DNA from: Oxalobacter formigenes | GTDB lineage: Bacteria > Pseudomonadota > Gammaproteobacteria > Burkholderiales > Burkholderiaceae_D | Direction of reading: 5' to 3' | Assembly: GCF_002127965.1 (NCBI RefSeq) | Contig: NZ_CP018787.1 | Span: 2,232,001-2,296,000 of the forward strand | Length of the DNA stretch: 64,000 nt | Part shown: piece after piece, positions 37,892 through 48,173 of the stretch | How the letters are laid out: each line of letters starts with the position of its first letter | Numbering within the stretch: position 1 is the stretch's first letter | The notes under the pieces: model-generated | What the model was told of the DNA's origin: nothing | Databases searched by the model: none | The model's input: the letters and a program-made list of their open reading frames with translations, nothing else | Position numbers and translations under genes: made by a program

Positions 37892-38518
37892 TTATCGGGC
37901 ATCCTTGAGATGTCTGGACAGATAAATGCTTTGGCCGATTACGAAAAGGAACATCAGCCCCATCCCGCCGAACAGTTTGAAGCTGACCCATGTCGCCGTT
38001 TCATAACCACCCCAAAACGCCACATACAGGTTCAAAACGCCCATGAAGGCGAAAAAAACGATCCATGCCACATTCAGTTTTTTCCAGACCGGATCGGGCA
38101 GCTGGACCTTTTTTTCCATCATGCTTCGGATAAGGTTTTTCCTGAATGCCAAAGAGGCGATCAAAAGGGCCGCACCAAACAGCCAGTATAAAACCGTCGG
38201 CTTCCACTTGATGAATTCCTCACTTCCGAAATAAATCGTCGCGCCGCCAAAAACAGTGATGACAATCAGGGAAACCCAAAGGGTCGCCTCGATTTTCCGT
38301 CTTCTGGCAAGCAGGTAAACAATCTGTAAAACACTTGCGACAATCGCCAGCGCCGTTGCCAGCAGGATAGGCACTGACGATTCGGGAATGCTGTTTCCCG
38401 CAACGAACATGGACAGGTATTTATCCGCAATGGCTTGCGCTGTTGCGATATGGCTTTTTGCCCATGAAAAAGAACCGAAAAAAAGGATGACGGGAAACAG
38501 ATCGAAAAGAAATTTCAT
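37892..38518 (-). CDS. yciB: Inner-membrane septation protein YciB (IspZ)
   Basis: 208-residue polytopic protein with five or so membrane helices and the YciB opening [17 protein letters not shown]. The conserved [16 protein letters not shown] and [20 protein letters not shown] segments are present. YciB affects envelope integrity and cell division; its mechanism is unclear. msrB lies 10 nt upstream on the same strand, a common pairing in betaproteobacteria. Confidence 0.93.
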   Translation of the reverse strand: MKFLFDLFPVILFFGSFSWAKSHIATAQAIADKYLSMFVAGNSIPESSVPILLATALAIVASVLQIVYLLARRRKIEATLWVSLIVITVFGGATIYFGSEEFIKWKPTVLYWLFGAALLIASLAFRKNLIRSMMEKKVQLPDPVWKKLNVAWIVFFAFMGVLNLYVAFWGGYETATWVSFKLFGGMGLMFLFVIGQSIYLSRHLKDAR

Positions 38519-38528
38519 TTTTTACTTA

Positions 38529-38954
38529 TCACTTGTCAGAAGATTCTGCCTTCTTCGGTAGCGGGTCGAACCGCAAAGCGGCAGAATTAATACAATAACG
38601 CAGCCCCGTTGGGGGTGGGCCGTCGTCAAACACATGGCCCAGATGGGCATCACAAATGGCACAGATAATTTCGGTACGCACCATGCCCAGCGAGACATCG
38701 ACCTTTTCCCTTACATTTTCAGGGTCGATCGGTGCAAAAAAACTTGGCCAGCCACAACCGGCGTCGAATTTCGTATCGGAAATGAACAGGGGCGTTCCAC
38801 AATTGACGCACGTATAAACACCGGTCTCGTCATGGTTCCAGTACTCGCCGGTAAAGGGCGGTTCCGTCGCTGCCTGTCGGGTCACGGCATACGCCACAGG
38901 GGAAAGCTGCGCTCTCCATTCGGCATCCGTCTTTTGAACTCTGGGTTTGCTCAT
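38529..38954 (-). CDS. msrB: Peptide methionine-(R)-sulfoxide reductase MsrB
   Basis: Repairs R-methionine sulfoxide. The 141 residues contain two zinc-binding Cys pairs (CVNCGTP and CAICDAH) and the family [11 protein letters not shown]. The catalytic Cys is in [14 protein letters not shown] start at [13 protein letters not shown], preceded by AGGAG at 5 nt, not 11 codons earlier. The yciB gene follows. Confidence 0.96.
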   Translation of the reverse strand: MSKPRVQKTDAEWRAQLSPVAYAVTRQAATEPPFTGEYWNHDETGVYTCVNCGTPLFISDTKFDAGCGWPSFFAPIDPENVREKVDVSLGMVRTEIICAICDAHLGHVFDDGPPPTGLRYCINSAALRFDPLPKKAESSDK

Positions 38955-39075
38955 AATCGCTCCTTGCAGGATATTGAACTCTTTCAATGGAAATGACAGA
39001 TTACTTGTTCAAAAAGTTTCAGCTATCAGATTTGTTAAATAAAAGTGAGTTCAGTCCTGACAAGAATACCCCATT

Positions 39076-40431
39076 TTAACGAATGAGTTCGAAGACCGCC
39101 ATCGATTCGACATGGGAGGTATGCGGAAACATATTGATGACACCGGCCATATCGAGTTTGTAACCGCCCTCCGTAACGAGAATGCCGGCATCCCGTGCCA
39201 GCGTCGACGGATTGCACGAAACGTAAACGATCCGTTTCGGCTTGAACTGTGCATGTTTTTCATCCAGATTGGCAATGGCCTGGCAGACTGCCGCAGCGCC
39301 ATCCCGGGGCGGATCGATCAGGATACGATCGAATTTTCCCAGTGCAACCCAGTTTTCTGCCGTCATCTCGAACAGATTGCTGCATGCAAATTTCGTTTTG
39401 TCTTCCAGACCGTTCAGTACAGCGTTTTCCTCTGCACGTTGGGTCAGGATGTCGCTTCCTTCGATACCGACAACTTCTTTTGCCTGTCTGGCTATCGGCA
39501 GGGAAAAATTGCCCAGCCCGCAAAACAGGTCGGCTATCCGTTCGTCTTCGCCAATATCCAGCAGGCGCAAGGCACGGGAAACCAGAACCTGATTGATGTG
39601 ATGATTGACCTGCGTGAAATCGTTCGGCTTGAAAGGCATCTCGACGCTGAATTCAGGCAGGACATATTTCAGCGCATTTTTTTCAGGGTAAAAAAGGGCA
39701 ATCGTATCGGGTCCTTTTGTCTGGAGCCACCATTGAACTTTATATTCATCGGCAAAACGTTTCAGTTTGCTTTCATCGTCTGCTGTCAAAGGCGCCATGA
39801 TACGCAACAACAAGGCCGTAATCAGCTGATCACCATCGCTTCCGATCGCTACTTCAATCTGCGGAACCTCACGCATGATGGAGAGCGATTCGATCAACTG
39901 CCGCAGAGGCACCAGCATATCGGAAATATGGCGCGGCAGGACATGACACTCTTTCATGTCGACGACATAGCGTGATTGCCTTTCCCTGAAACCGACGAGA
40001 ATGCCCCCCTTTTTTGGCACGTAATTGACGGACAGGCGCGCGCGGAAACGATATCCCCAGTAAGGTCCATAAATGGGGCGCAGCATTCGTTCCGGCCTGA
40101 CACGGCCGATATGCCAGAGATTGTCTTCCAGTACACGCTGTTTCATCGCAACCTGCGCCGATGGCTCGACATGCTGCATGGAGCAACCGCCACATACACT
40201 GAAATGCGGACATTTGGGTTTGGCCCGAACCGGCGATTCCCTGAAAAGGGAAATCATTTTAGCCAGTTCCCATTTGCTTTTTTTCTTGACTGTTTCGAAA
40301 TGCACCACTTCGCCAGGCAAGGCACCTTCAACAAAAACGACTTTTCCGGGTGTCCCGTCTTCATTGGACAAATGCCCCACTCCGCGCCCTTCGGCATCCA
40401 GGGATTTGATTTGAATAGTATTGATTGGCAT
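39076..40431 (-). CDS. rlmD: 23S rRNA uracil-1939 C5-methyltransferase RlmD
   Basis: SAM-dependent RNA methylase with an iron-sulfur cluster. The 451 residues contain an N-terminal TRAM domain (about 1-55) and the [4Fe-4S] motif CPHFSVCGGC with a fourth Cys in MKECHVLP. ADLFCGLGNFSLP is SAM motif I, DPPRDGA is present, and the nucleophile Cys is in VSCNPSTLARD. The start MPINTIQIKSLDAEGRG fits the TRAM domain. It lies directly after nlpD, with no rpoS between them. Confidence 0.95.
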   Translation of the reverse strand: MPINTIQIKSLDAEGRGVGHLSNEDGTPGKVVFVEGALPGEVVHFETVKKKSKWELAKMISLFRESPVRAKPKCPHFSVCGGCSMQHVEPSAQVAMKQRVLEDNLWHIGRVRPERMLRPIYGPYWGYRFRARLSVNYVPKKGGILVGFRERQSRYVVDMKECHVLPRHISDMLVPLRQLIESLSIMREVPQIEVAIGSDGDQLITALLLRIMAPLTADDESKLKRFADEYKVQWWLQTKGPDTIALFYPEKNALKYVLPEFSVEMPFKPNDFTQVNHHINQVLVSRALRLLDIGEDERIADLFCGLGNFSLPIARQAKEVVGIEGSDILTQRAEENAVLNGLEDKTKFACSNLFEMTAENWVALGKFDRILIDPPRDGAAAVCQAIANLDEKHAQFKPKRIVYVSCNPSTLARDAGILVTEGGYKLDMAGVINMFPHTSHVESMAVFELIR

Positions 40432-40450
40432 AAACCTAGTTTGACAAACA

Positions 40451-40481
40451 AATAACGCACATTGAGACAATATGCGTTATT
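40451..40481 (-). terminator. Possible terminator between nlpD and rlmD
   Basis: A 9-bp stem (40473-40481 with 40451-40459) and a 13-nt loop lie just after nlpD on the minus strand, followed by TTTGTTTG. The moderate T-run suggests partial termination. Confidence 0.5.
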
Positions 40482-40503
40482 CGGGAATTAAATATGGCTG
40501 GAA

Positions 40504-41307
40504 TTAATGTTCAGGCAGATATTTCATCGGATCGACCGGTTTGCCCTGATAGCGGATTTCGAAATGCAACTTGACCTTGTCGCTATCGGTATTGCCCATT
40601 TCGGCAATCTGCTGGCCCCGTTTCACCAGTTGTTTTTCCTTGACCAGAATCTTGTCATTATGGGCATACGCCGACAGGACTCCATCGCTATGCTTGATAA
40701 TGACCAGATTGCCATAACCGTTCATGTTGCCTCTGTGCAAGACAGTGCCATCCGCAGCGGCAACCACTTTCTGTCCTTTTGTTCCGGAAATATCGATACC
40801 CCGGTTTTTTCCGGGTTGGTATGGAGTTATCACATTTCCTTGCGTCGGCCAGCTCCAGACAATGCCGGACACTTCTTTTGCACTCCCGTTTGCAGCAACG
40901 GCAGCAGGAGCAGCGCTGGATTGGGTCACAGTTTTCTTGCCGGATTCCTTTTTGGCTTCATCGATCGAACGGACCTGAACAGCAGAAGAAGAAGCAACAG
41001 CCGTCGTCGCAGCAGCCCCTTCAGGTGGCTGTACACGCAAGACCTGCCCGACTTCCAGCGCATTCACGTTGGCAAGATTGTTCCAGCCAGCCAGATCGTG
41101 AACGCTATGACCTGAACGTCGGGCGATTTGCGACAGGGTATCGCCGCGCTTGACGGTATAACGTATCGTATTCCTGTCAATTGGCTGATAGGGATTTGAA
41201 GTAGTGATACTTGAACGGTCACTGATCGGTGCCGTTTTCTGGGGGCTGCTGCAGGCAAACAGACCTGCACAACTGACTAGCAATAATGGATAAACAATCT
41301 TCTTCAT
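40504..41307 (-). CDS. nlpD: NlpD-type lipoprotein, LysM plus degenerate M23 peptidase
   Basis: Outer-membrane lipoprotein that activates the amidase AmiC at division. The 267 residues have a lipoprotein signal (GLFAC, Cys19), a LysM domain (about 48-94, YTVKRGDTLSQIARRSGHSVHDLAGWNNL), an Ala/Ser-rich linker and an M23 domain (about 160-262). The zinc-binding HxGxD of active LytM enzymes is replaced (NRGIDISG), as in NlpD, so it is a regulator rather than a hydrolase. It follows pcm. Confidence 0.92.
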   Translation of the reverse strand: MKKIVYPLLLVSCAGLFACSSPQKTAPISDRSSITTSNPYQPIDRNTIRYTVKRGDTLSQIARRSGHSVHDLAGWNNLANVNALEVGQVLRVQPPEGAAATTAVASSSAVQVRSIDEAKKESGKKTVTQSSAAPAAVAANGSAKEVSGIVWSWPTQGNVITPYQPGKNRGIDISGTKGQKVVAAADGTVLHRGNMNGYGNLVIIKHSDGVLSAYAHNDKILVKEKQLVKRGQQIAEMGNTDSDKVKLHFEIRYQGKPVDPMKYLPEH

Positions 41308-41343
41308 TTACCTGTTCCAATATCTGTCGACTTCTGAAATTCC

Positions 41344-42186
41344 TCAAACCGTACCCTGTTGAAGCGGGACGAAATAACAATCATCTAGTATAACGCTTTC
41401 CCACTCACGTTCGGCTACTCTTTTTATCAATTGCAGCTTTTGTTTTTCATCTCCCACGGGAGCGATCAGACGTCCGCCTATGGCCAGTTGATCCAGCAGG
41501 GCATCCGGCACTTGCAAACCTGCCGCGGCAAGGATTATGCCATCAAACGGCGCAGCCTGCGGCAGTCCTTTCATGCCATCGCCATATTGCAAACGCAAAT
41601 TGGCGATTCTCATGGGCCTGAGATTTCTCCGTGCCAGCTCATGCAATGCCTTGATTCTCTCGATAGAATAAACCTCTTCTCCCAGTTTGGCGAGGATTGC
41701 CGCCTGATAGCCACAACCGGTTCCGATTTCCAGAATCCTGTTCAAGGGTTGCGTTCCCATACCGGTACGGAGCGCTTCAATCATTTTGGCGACAGTCGAG
41801 GGTTTCGAGATGGTCTGGTGCGAACCTATCGGCAAGGCAATGTCGGCATACGCCTGTCCCCAAAGTCCCGATTCAAGGAACAGATGGCGCGGAATCTGTT
41901 GCATGGCCTGCAATACGACCTTATCCTTTATTCCGGATTGCGCCAGTCGCTCGACCATTGAACGGGCCGATCGTGTGATGTTCGATTCGTTCCAGCCAAC
42001 CTGAAGCAACTGGGTCTGTTTTTTAACCGGATCTTTCAAACCCGAATGTGCCACCTTGTTTTGCATGGCTGTCTGGGTTGAAACGTAATTTTTCTTATCG
42101 GCTGGCGAGGGCCTTGTTTTGTCAAACGAAGATCGTCCCACCACGGAAGACAGTGGCAAAGGGAAGGTTTTCGTTTTCTTGTTCAT
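41344..42186 (-). CDS. pcm: Protein-L-isoaspartate O-methyltransferase
   Basis: Repairs isoaspartyl damage using SAM. The 280-residue frame has the PCMT core from about residue 75 ([20 protein letters not shown]). [16 protein letters not shown] and SAM motif [14 protein letters not shown] are present. An N-terminal extension of roughly 70 residues is poorly conserved. The first ATG overlaps the surE stop (ATGA), which argues for coupling from that start, but a shorter start is possible. It lies in the surE-pcm-nlpD cluster. Confidence 0.92.
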   Translation of the reverse strand: MNKKTKTFPLPLSSVVGRSSFDKTRPSPADKKNYVSTQTAMQNKVAHSGLKDPVKKQTQLLQVGWNESNITRSARSMVERLAQSGIKDKVVLQAMQQIPRHLFLESGLWGQAYADIALPIGSHQTISKPSTVAKMIEALRTGMGTQPLNRILEIGTGCGYQAAILAKLGEEVYSIERIKALHELARRNLRPMRIANLRLQYGDGMKGLPQAAPFDGIILAAAGLQVPDALLDQLAIGGRLIAPVGDEKQKLQLIKRVAEREWESVILDDCYFVPLQQGTV

Positions 42187-42920
42187 GCGAGTATTTTCGT
42201 CAAATCAGTCAATATATCGGTATGCGTCCAATCCAGCTGAAGCGGGGTGACAGACACATGCCCCTGATTGATGGCATGAAAATCGGTTCCCTCACTTGCA
42301 TCCCGAACCGGCCCTGTCGGCCCGATCCAGAAGATTTCCCGGTCGAACGGGTCTTTTTCCCGGATGACCGCTTCAGATTCATGTCGCCGTCCCAGGCGTG
42401 TCGCACAGATTTTTTTCAGTTCAGAATAAGGCCTGTTGGGAATGTTCACGTTCAGAAGAAACGGCTTCGGCAACTTTTCATATACCTTCACTACAATTTC
42501 CCGTGCCATTTCCGCAGCGCTGTCCAGCTCGGCCCATCCCTTCTCGACCTGTGAAAAAGCGATTGCCGGAATGTCGAAGAGATACCCTTCCATCGCACCG
42601 GCGACTGTCCCCGAATAAATGGTATCTTCACCGGCATTCTGGCCATGATTGATACCCGTGACGACCAGATCGGGACGCCAGGGCAACACACCGGTGATGG
42701 CAATATGAACACAGTCGGAAGGGGTACCCGTCGTATAGGTGAAACCGTTTCGGCCCTGATAGACGGAAATGGGACGTTCGAGAGTCAGGGAATTGGAAGC
42801 GCCCGAGCGATTGCTGTCTGGTGCGACGACAGCGATTTCCGCAATGGGTGAAAGGGCCTTTGCAAGCGCATTGATCCCGGGCGCCAGATAACCGTCATCG
42901 TTACTGATTAATATCCGCAT
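42183..42920 (-). CDS. surE: 5'/3'-nucleotidase SurE
   Basis: Metal-dependent survival-associated nucleotidase. The 245 residues begin [15 protein letters not shown], with the metal-binding Asp pair. [22 protein letters not shown] and SGINxGxN-type ([13 protein letters not shown]) motifs are present. I start at MRILISND, not at the frame opening 20 codons upstream. The stop overlaps the pcm start. Confidence 0.96.
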   Translation of the reverse strand: MRILISNDDGYLAPGINALAKALSPIAEIAVVAPDSNRSGASNSLTLERPISVYQGRNGFTYTTGTPSDCVHIAITGVLPWRPDLVVTGINHGQNAGEDTIYSGTVAGAMEGYLFDIPAIAFSQVEKGWAELDSAAEMAREIVVKVYEKLPKPFLLNVNIPNRPYSELKKICATRLGRRHESEAVIREKDPFDREIFWIGPTGPVRDASEGTDFHAINQGHVSVTPLQLDWTHTDILTDLTKILA

Positions 42921-42998
42921 CAAACCGCTCTTTCCTGATCGATTAATGAATGTTGAACATATAAAACCCGATATGTTCATCCTGCCAGGGAACTACGA

Positions 42999-43406
42999 TT
43001 ATTCTTTTTTCGGCAGAGTCAGCAATTGCAAAATATCATTTAATTCGGAACGAATGGCTTCGACGTCCACCGATGGAGGCGCCATGAAACTTTCTTCGGG
43101 AAGAACCTCGACAGGTGCCGTTCTGCCTTCACGTTCATTCAACTTGTTACGTGCGCCACTGATCGTAAAACCCTGATCGTAAAGCAGCTCCCTTATCCGT
43201 CTTATCAGCAACACTTCATGATGCTGGTAATAACGTCTGTTACCCCTGCGTTTAACCGGTTTTAACTGGGTAAATTCCTGCTCCCAGTATCGAAGCACAT
43301 GAGGTTTGACTCCACACAGCTCACTCACCTCGCCAATCGTAAAGTAACGTTTGGCAGGTATGGGAGGCAATGCAACCGTTTCAGGCTTGTGGACTCGTTC
43401 GTTCAT
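42999..43406 (-). CDS. MerR-family transcriptional regulator
   Basis: 135 residues with a winged-helix MerR domain at about 20-95 (YFTIGEVSELCGVKPHVLRYWEQEF...RRYYQHHEVLLIRRIRELLYDQGFTI) and a short tail. There are no metal-binding Cys pairs, so it is not a metal sensor of the MerR type. This gene follows ihfA in most betaproteobacteria; its role is not established. It is 11 nt downstream of ihfA. Confidence 0.92.
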   Translation of the reverse strand: MNERVHKPETVALPPIPAKRYFTIGEVSELCGVKPHVLRYWEQEFTQLKPVKRRGNRRYYQHHEVLLIRRIRELLYDQGFTISGARNKLNEREGRTAPVEVLPEESFMAPPSVDVEAIRSELNDILQLLTLPKKE

Positions 43407-43417
43407 GGAAAATGTAA

Positions 43418-43807
43418 TTACTTGTCAAATTTTTCCGCTGATTCAACCATCGATTTCAGCTTCTGGCTGGCATGAAAAGTCACTACGCGCCTCGCTGTAA
43501 TCGGAATTTCTTCACCGGTCCTCGGATTTCTCCCGGGACGCTGCGGCTTGTCGCGCAACTGGAAATTGCCGAAACCGGATAATTTAACAGCCTCGCCCCG
43601 TTCCAGAGCACCGCAAATTTCTTCAAAGAAGGTTTCGACCATTTCCTTGGCTTCGCGTTTGTTCAAACCGACTTGTTCATATAATAATTCAGTCAGTTCC
43701 GCTTTTGTTAAAGTCGAAGTGTTTTTGTCGGAATCGGGCATCGTTTTTTTATCTAAATAATCCAGTCCCATGTTTTCAGCGCCATGCGAATCGGTGGGGT
43801 ATTTCAT
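43418..43807 (-). CDS. ihfA: Integration host factor subunit alpha
   Basis: Nucleoid protein that bends DNA, as a heterodimer with IhfB. The 129-residue frame contains the core [32 protein letters not shown] and the DNA-binding arm [23 protein letters not shown]. The usual protein is about 100 residues. The first 25 residues here are an extension, and ATGs at codons 13 and 23 are alternatives. None has a strong ribosome-binding site. It follows pheT, the conserved order. Confidence 0.93.
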   Translation of the reverse strand: MKYPTDSHGAENMGLDYLDKKTMPDSDKNTSTLTKAELTELLYEQVGLNKREAKEMVETFFEEICGALERGEAVKLSGFGNFQLRDKPQRPGRNPRTGEEIPITARRVVTFHASQKLKSMVESAEKFDK

Positions 43808-43835
43808 TCTTGTTCAAACCTGTAAGCTATTCGAC

Positions 43836-46265
43836 TCAGGCACGCAATCTGGCGCCCAGGTCTTTTTCAACAGCGGAAACGAGCGCATTGACGGCAGTTT
43901 CCACGACTTCATCCTGCAGCGTTCCATTGATATCTTGCAAGGTAATCCTGAATGCAAGACTTTTTTCATTGGCATCCAAACCTTTTCCACGATAATCATC
44001 AAACAAAACAATGGCTTGCATGATGTTACACAGGGGGTTATTATCTTTTTCCTTGTAGAATCTGTCAATGATTTCTTGCACCGGCATTGATGAATCGACT
44101 ACCAGCGCGATATCGCGTATGACCGGCTGGAACCGGGAAATCTCCGTATAGACCGGCACATCGACCGTTTGCAAGGCGGAGATGTCCACTTCGAACAGTA
44201 CCGGAGCATGCGGCAAATCGTACTTGTGCTGCCACGACGGATGCAATTCGCCAAGAATGCCCACTTTTTGCCCATCCACTTCGAGAGCGGCACATCTTCC
44301 CGGGTGGAATGCAGGATGGCTTGCCTTGGAAAAGCGTACCTCTTTCGGCGCAAACATGGCTTCCAGATCGGCTTTCACGTCAAAGAAATCGACCTGTCTG
44401 TCTTCCTGTCCCCACTGTTCTTCATCGACCAGACCATAAGCGATAGCGGCAAGCCGCTTGGGTTGTTCATAACCAGCCACGGAGAGCGGGCCGTTTTCCA
44501 CTTTATCGTTGCGCAGGAACACACCGCCGATTTCGAAAAGGCGGATTCTGGAAAATTTCCGGTTGAGATTGAAACGGACATTGGCGACCAGATTGCCGAT
44601 CATCGTCGAACGCATGACGCTCATCTGGCTGGCAATCGGGTTCAACAGACGAATCGGATTGTCATTGGCGGCAAAATCTTTTTCCCATTCTTCTTCAACA
44701 AAACTGTAATTGACCACTTCCTGATAATCGAGATCGGCCATTTGCTGGCGGATCGAAAAAAGCGACCGCATATTTTCCGGTTTGATACGCATGACATTGG
44801 ATGCGACCGGCGGCAGAGCTGGAATGTTTTCAAAACCGTAAACGCGGGCGATTTCCTCAATCAGGTCTTCCTCGATTTCAATGTCGAAACGATACGATGG
44901 AGGCGTAACGGTGAAGTCTTCGCCGTTCTGGACAAAAGACAGACCCAAACGCGTGAAAATGTCGGCGATCTGCTCTGTTGAGAGAGGAATGCCAATGACT
45001 TTTTCCGCTTTCTCGCGACGCAAGACAACCGGATCGCGTTTCGGCAAACTGAGGATCTGGTCATCGACAGGCCCGACGGTCGTTTCACCTTCGACACCGC
45101 AGATTTCCAGTACCAGCGCTGTAATCCGTTCAAGAGCCGTGACAGTCGCATTGAAATCGACGCCGCGTTCGAAACGGTGTGACGCGTCGGTCGAGAAATT
45201 GTACCGTCTGGCGCGACCACGGATGGCATCAGGCCACCAGAAAGCCACTTCAATGTAAATATTTCTGGTATCGGAGGAAACGGATGTTCTGTCGCCCCCC
45301 ATGATGCCGCCCAGGAATTCAACGGCCGTGTTGTCCGCAATGATACCGACCCACTCGTCCACTTCGACGGTCATGTCATTCAACAACTTGACCTTTTCAC
45401 CTTTTTTTCCCCAGCGAATGGTCAATCCCCCGTCAATCTTGTCGAGATCGTAAATGTGGTTCGGCTGGCCGCCTTCGAGCATGACATAGTTGGAAATGTC
45501 GACGATGGCCGAAATGGAGCGCTGTCCACTGCGTTCCAGACGCTGCTTCATCCATTCGGGAGTCGGCGCATTCGCGTTGATCCCCTTGATCACCCTGCCG
45601 GAAAAACGACCGCACAAATCCGGCGCCTCAACCTTGACCGGCAATTTGTCGTTTGACGTGACTTTGGCCGGCTCGGAAACGGGCCGGTTCAATTTGGCGC
45701 CCGTCAGCGCGGAAATTTCACGTGCCACGCCAAGCAAAGACAGGCAATCGGCCTTGTTCGGCGTCAGCTTGATGTCGAAAATGGAATCTTCCAGCTGGAG
45801 ATAATCACGCAAATCCATTCCCAATGGCGCATTTTCAGGCAAGTCCATAATGCCGGAATGGTCTTCGGACAACTGGAGTTCACGCAACGAACACAACATA
45901 CCGTTTGACTCAACACCGCGCAATTTTCCTTTTTTGATCGTAAAGGCCTTGCCTTCTTCTTCGGTGGGCAGTTCCGCACCAATCAGGGCGCAGCCCGTCA
46001 TCATGCCGGGACGGACATTCGGAGCACCACAGACAATGTTCAGGATCGTTCCGGTACCGGCATCGACCTGACAGACAGAGAGACGATCCGCATTGGGATG
46101 CTTTGCAACTTCCAGCACTTTTGCAACGACGATTTTCGAGAAAGGACGTGCGGCAGGTGTGATACCTTCGACTTCAAGACCTGACATGGTCATCAGATGA
46201 GACAATTCATCCGTCGTCAAATCCGGGTTAACCAGTGTCCGGAGCCAGTTTTCAGAAAATTGCAT
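43836..46265 (-). CDS. pheT: Phenylalanyl-tRNA synthetase beta subunit
   Basis: 809-residue beta subunit of the alpha2-beta2 enzyme. Domains in order are an N-terminal segment ([14 protein letters not shown]), an EMAP-like tRNA-binding domain (about 40-150, [23 protein letters not shown]) and the B3/B4 editing domain. B5, a class II-like fold and a C-terminal ferredoxin-fold anticodon-binding domain (about 715-809) follow. Length is typical. It lies downstream of pheS and upstream of ihfA. Confidence 0.98.
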   Translation of the reverse strand: MQFSENWLRTLVNPDLTTDELSHLMTMSGLEVEGITPAARPFSKIVVAKVLEVAKHPNADRLSVCQVDAGTGTILNIVCGAPNVRPGMMTGCALIGAELPTEEEGKAFTIKKGKLRGVESNGMLCSLRELQLSEDHSGIMDLPENAPLGMDLRDYLQLEDSIFDIKLTPNKADCLSLLGVAREISALTGAKLNRPVSEPAKVTSNDKLPVKVEAPDLCGRFSGRVIKGINANAPTPEWMKQRLERSGQRSISAIVDISNYVMLEGGQPNHIYDLDKIDGGLTIRWGKKGEKVKLLNDMTVEVDEWVGIIADNTAVEFLGGIMGGDRTSVSSDTRNIYIEVAFWWPDAIRGRARRYNFSTDASHRFERGVDFNATVTALERITALVLEICGVEGETTVGPVDDQILSLPKRDPVVLRREKAEKVIGIPLSTEQIADIFTRLGLSFVQNGEDFTVTPPSYRFDIEIEEDLIEEIARVYGFENIPALPPVASNVMRIKPENMRSLFSIRQQMADLDYQEVVNYSFVEEEWEKDFAANDNPIRLLNPIASQMSVMRSTMIGNLVANVRFNLNRKFSRIRLFEIGGVFLRNDKVENGPLSVAGYEQPKRLAAIAYGLVDEEQWGQEDRQVDFFDVKADLEAMFAPKEVRFSKASHPAFHPGRCAALEVDGQKVGILGELHPSWQHKYDLPHAPVLFEVDISALQTVDVPVYTEISRFQPVIRDIALVVDSSMPVQEIIDRFYKEKDNNPLCNIMQAIVLFDDYRGKGLDANEKSLAFRITLQDINGTLQDEVVETAVNALVSAVEKDLGARLRA

Positions 46266-46319
46266 AATCAGCTTTCAATCACAAAAAACGGTAACAGTTA
46301 TTTTTTCAACAGCACATGC

Positions 46320-47336
46320 TTAATTGAATTGTTTCAAAAAGCGCAAATCGCCTTCGTAAAACAGTCTCAGGTCGTTAATGCCATAACGCAGCATGGTCAG
46401 GCGTTCGAGACCGGAACCGAAAGCGAATCCGATGTACTCGTTCGGATCGATACCCATATTCCGCAAAACATTCGGATGGACCTGTCCTGAACCGGACACT
46501 TCCAGCCATCTGCCTTTTAAGGGGCCACTGCCGAATGCGATATCGATTTCGGCAGACGGTTCGGTAAACGGGAAATACGACGGGCGGAAACGTACCTGAA
46601 GATTGTCGGTTTCAAAGAAGGCGCGGACAAAATTCAGATACACGCCTTTCAGGTCGGCAAAACTGATGTTCTTGTCGATCCACAGGCCTTCGACCTGATG
46701 GAACATCGGGGAATGGGTCGCATCGCTATCGACGCGATACGTGCGTCCCGGTGCAATAACCTTGACAGGCAATTCGTGGGAACGGGCATAACGCACCTGC
46801 ATCGGACTGGTATGCGTGCGCAGCAATAAAGGCTTGCCTTCGGTATCGTTGCCTTCAATATAAAACGTATCCTGCATGGAACGCGCCGGATGGTTTTCCG
46901 GGCTGTTCAATGCCGTGAAATTGGTCCAGTCCGTTTCGATTTCCGGGCCGTCGGCCACGTCAAAACCGATCGAACCGAAAATCCGTTCGATTCTTTCCCA
47001 TGTTCTCATAACGGGATGAATGCCGCCCTTGCCTCTTCCTCTTCCCGGAAGGGTCACGTCAATGGCTTCGGCATTCAAACGTACCTGCATTTTTTCGTTG
47101 GCAAGTTCTTCACGACGGGCATTTAACGACCCTTCAATCTGGCCCTTGGCATTATTAATGACCGCGCCCTGCGCCTTGCGCAGTTCAGGCGCCATCTTGC
47201 CAAGCGTCTTCATTTGTTCGGTAATCAATCCGGTTTTGCCGAGATATCTGGCTTTGGCATTTTCAAGCGCAACCGCATCCGGTGCGTCTTTAAAATCTTG
47301 TTTTGCCAGAAGAACCAACTGTTCTAACGAGTCCAT
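46320..47336 (-). CDS. pheS: Phenylalanyl-tRNA synthetase alpha subunit
   Basis: 338-residue catalytic subunit. It has an N-terminal coiled coil (about 1-90) and motif 1 ([31 protein letters not shown]). Motif 2 is in [26 protein letters not shown], and motif 3 is [14 protein letters not shown]. The Ala/Gly position in [11 protein letters not shown] is wild-type. It is separated from rplT by a strong hairpin terminator, so it needs read-through or its own promoter. Confidence 0.98.
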   Translation of the reverse strand: MDSLEQLVLLAKQDFKDAPDAVALENAKARYLGKTGLITEQMKTLGKMAPELRKAQGAVINNAKGQIEGSLNARREELANEKMQVRLNAEAIDVTLPGRGRGKGGIHPVMRTWERIERIFGSIGFDVADGPEIETDWTNFTALNSPENHPARSMQDTFYIEGNDTEGKPLLLRTHTSPMQVRYARSHELPVKVIAPGRTYRVDSDATHSPMFHQVEGLWIDKNISFADLKGVYLNFVRAFFETDNLQVRFRPSYFPFTEPSAEIDIAFGSGPLKGRWLEVSGSGQVHPNVLRNMGIDPNEYIGFAFGSGLERLTMLRYGINDLRLFYEGDLRFLKQFN

Positions 47337-47381
47337 GCTGTACGTTCCTGTCAGACAACAGAAAATTAAAAGTAAAAATAA

Positions 47382-47416
47382 AAAAGCGGGGCAAGTTCAG
47401 GCCTTGCCCCGCTTTT
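47382..47416 (-). terminator. Strong terminator between rplT and pheS
   Basis: A 14-bp perfect stem (47403-47416 with 47382-47395), loop of 7 nt, GC-rich core and six T on the minus strand. It lies 23 nt after the rplT stop. No room exists between rplT and the hairpin for a pheM-type leader peptide. Confidence 0.92.
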
Positions 47417-47438
47417 ATCTATGCAAGCTGCAACACGA

Positions 47439-47798
47439 TCAGGCCGCGATAGCAGCCTTAACCTGATTGACGATAGCAGCGAAAGCAGGTTTGTCTGCTA
47501 CAGCCATATCGGCCAGAACCTTGCGGTCCAGTTCGATGGAGGCTTTTTTCAGGCCATTCATGAATACGCTGTAAGACATACCCAGTTCACGGGTAGCAGC
47601 GTTGATACGGGTAATCCACAGAGCGCGGAATACGCGTTTTTTGTTACGACGGTCACGATAGGCATATTGACCTGCCTTCATGACGGCTTCTTTGGCTACA
47701 CGAAAAACCGAGCTGCGACGGCCACGAAAGCCTTTTGCTTCAGCAAGAATTTTTTTATGACGGGCCCGTGCGGTGACCCCACGTTTTACTCTGGACAT
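47439..47798 (-). CDS. rplT: 50S ribosomal protein L20
   Basis: 119-residue rRNA-binding protein with the L20 opening [29 protein letters not shown] and a helical C-terminal domain. In E. coli L20 represses its own operon by binding mRNA ahead of rpmI. It follows rpmI after 29 nt. Confidence 0.98.
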   Translation of the reverse strand: MSRVKRGVTARARHKKILAEAKGFRGRRSSVFRVAKEAVMKAGQYAYRDRRNKKRVFRALWITRINAATRELGMSYSVFMNGLKKASIELDRKVLADMAVADKPAFAAIVNQVKAAIAA

Positions 47799-47827
47799 GT
47801 TCTTTCCTTGTTATTCGTGTTAATGGA

Positions 47828-48025
47828 TCAGGCGCTAGGCATCATGCGCAATACGGACGATACATCGCTCGCATTGACATTAGTCGCACCACGCAACTGG
47901 CGTTTGGCTTTAGTGGTTTTCTTGGTCAGGATGTGGCGTTTGAAAGCCTGTCCACATTTGACGGTTCCACCTGGACGAACGCGAAAACGTTTTTTCGCGC
48001 TGCTTTTGGTTTTCATTTTTGGCAT
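47828..48025 (-). CDS. rpmI: 50S ribosomal protein L35
   Basis: 65-residue basic protein starting [31 protein letters not shown], the L35 signature. The ribosome-binding AGGAG is 5 nt before the ATG and abuts a hairpin (48034-48049). It lies between infC and rplT. Confidence 0.98.
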   Translation of the reverse strand: MPKMKTKSSAKKRFRVRPGGTVKCGQAFKRHILTKKTTKAKRQLRGATNVNASDVSSVLRMMPSA

Positions 48026-48033
48026 GTTTACTC

Positions 48034-48133
48034 CTGTCTTTTCAGACAGTTCCTCTTTTTAATATGATCACAGGTGGCAACACTCGCTGCACTTGAATGC
48101 CTGTTCTCACTTGTTTTACAACGGCAAATGCCG
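48034..48133 (-). promoter_or_regulatory. rpmI: Leader hairpins ahead of rpmI, possible L20 autoregulation site
   Basis: The 148-nt gap between infC and rpmI contains hairpin ctgtct-tttc-agacag (48034-48049), touching the rpmI ribosome-binding site. A second hairpin, cggca-aa-tgccg, is at 48122-48133. E. coli L20 binds a structured leader at the same place. Whether these form the L20 site here is inference. Confidence 0.45.
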
Positions 48134-48173
48134 CTGCGCTCTATCCGCCGTTTGAAAAACGACGAAAAAGATT

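Noticed and set aside
39112-39975. 287-codon open frame antisense to rlmD
   Set aside because: rlmD on the other strand contains the Fe-S and methylase motifs, and this frame matches nothing known.
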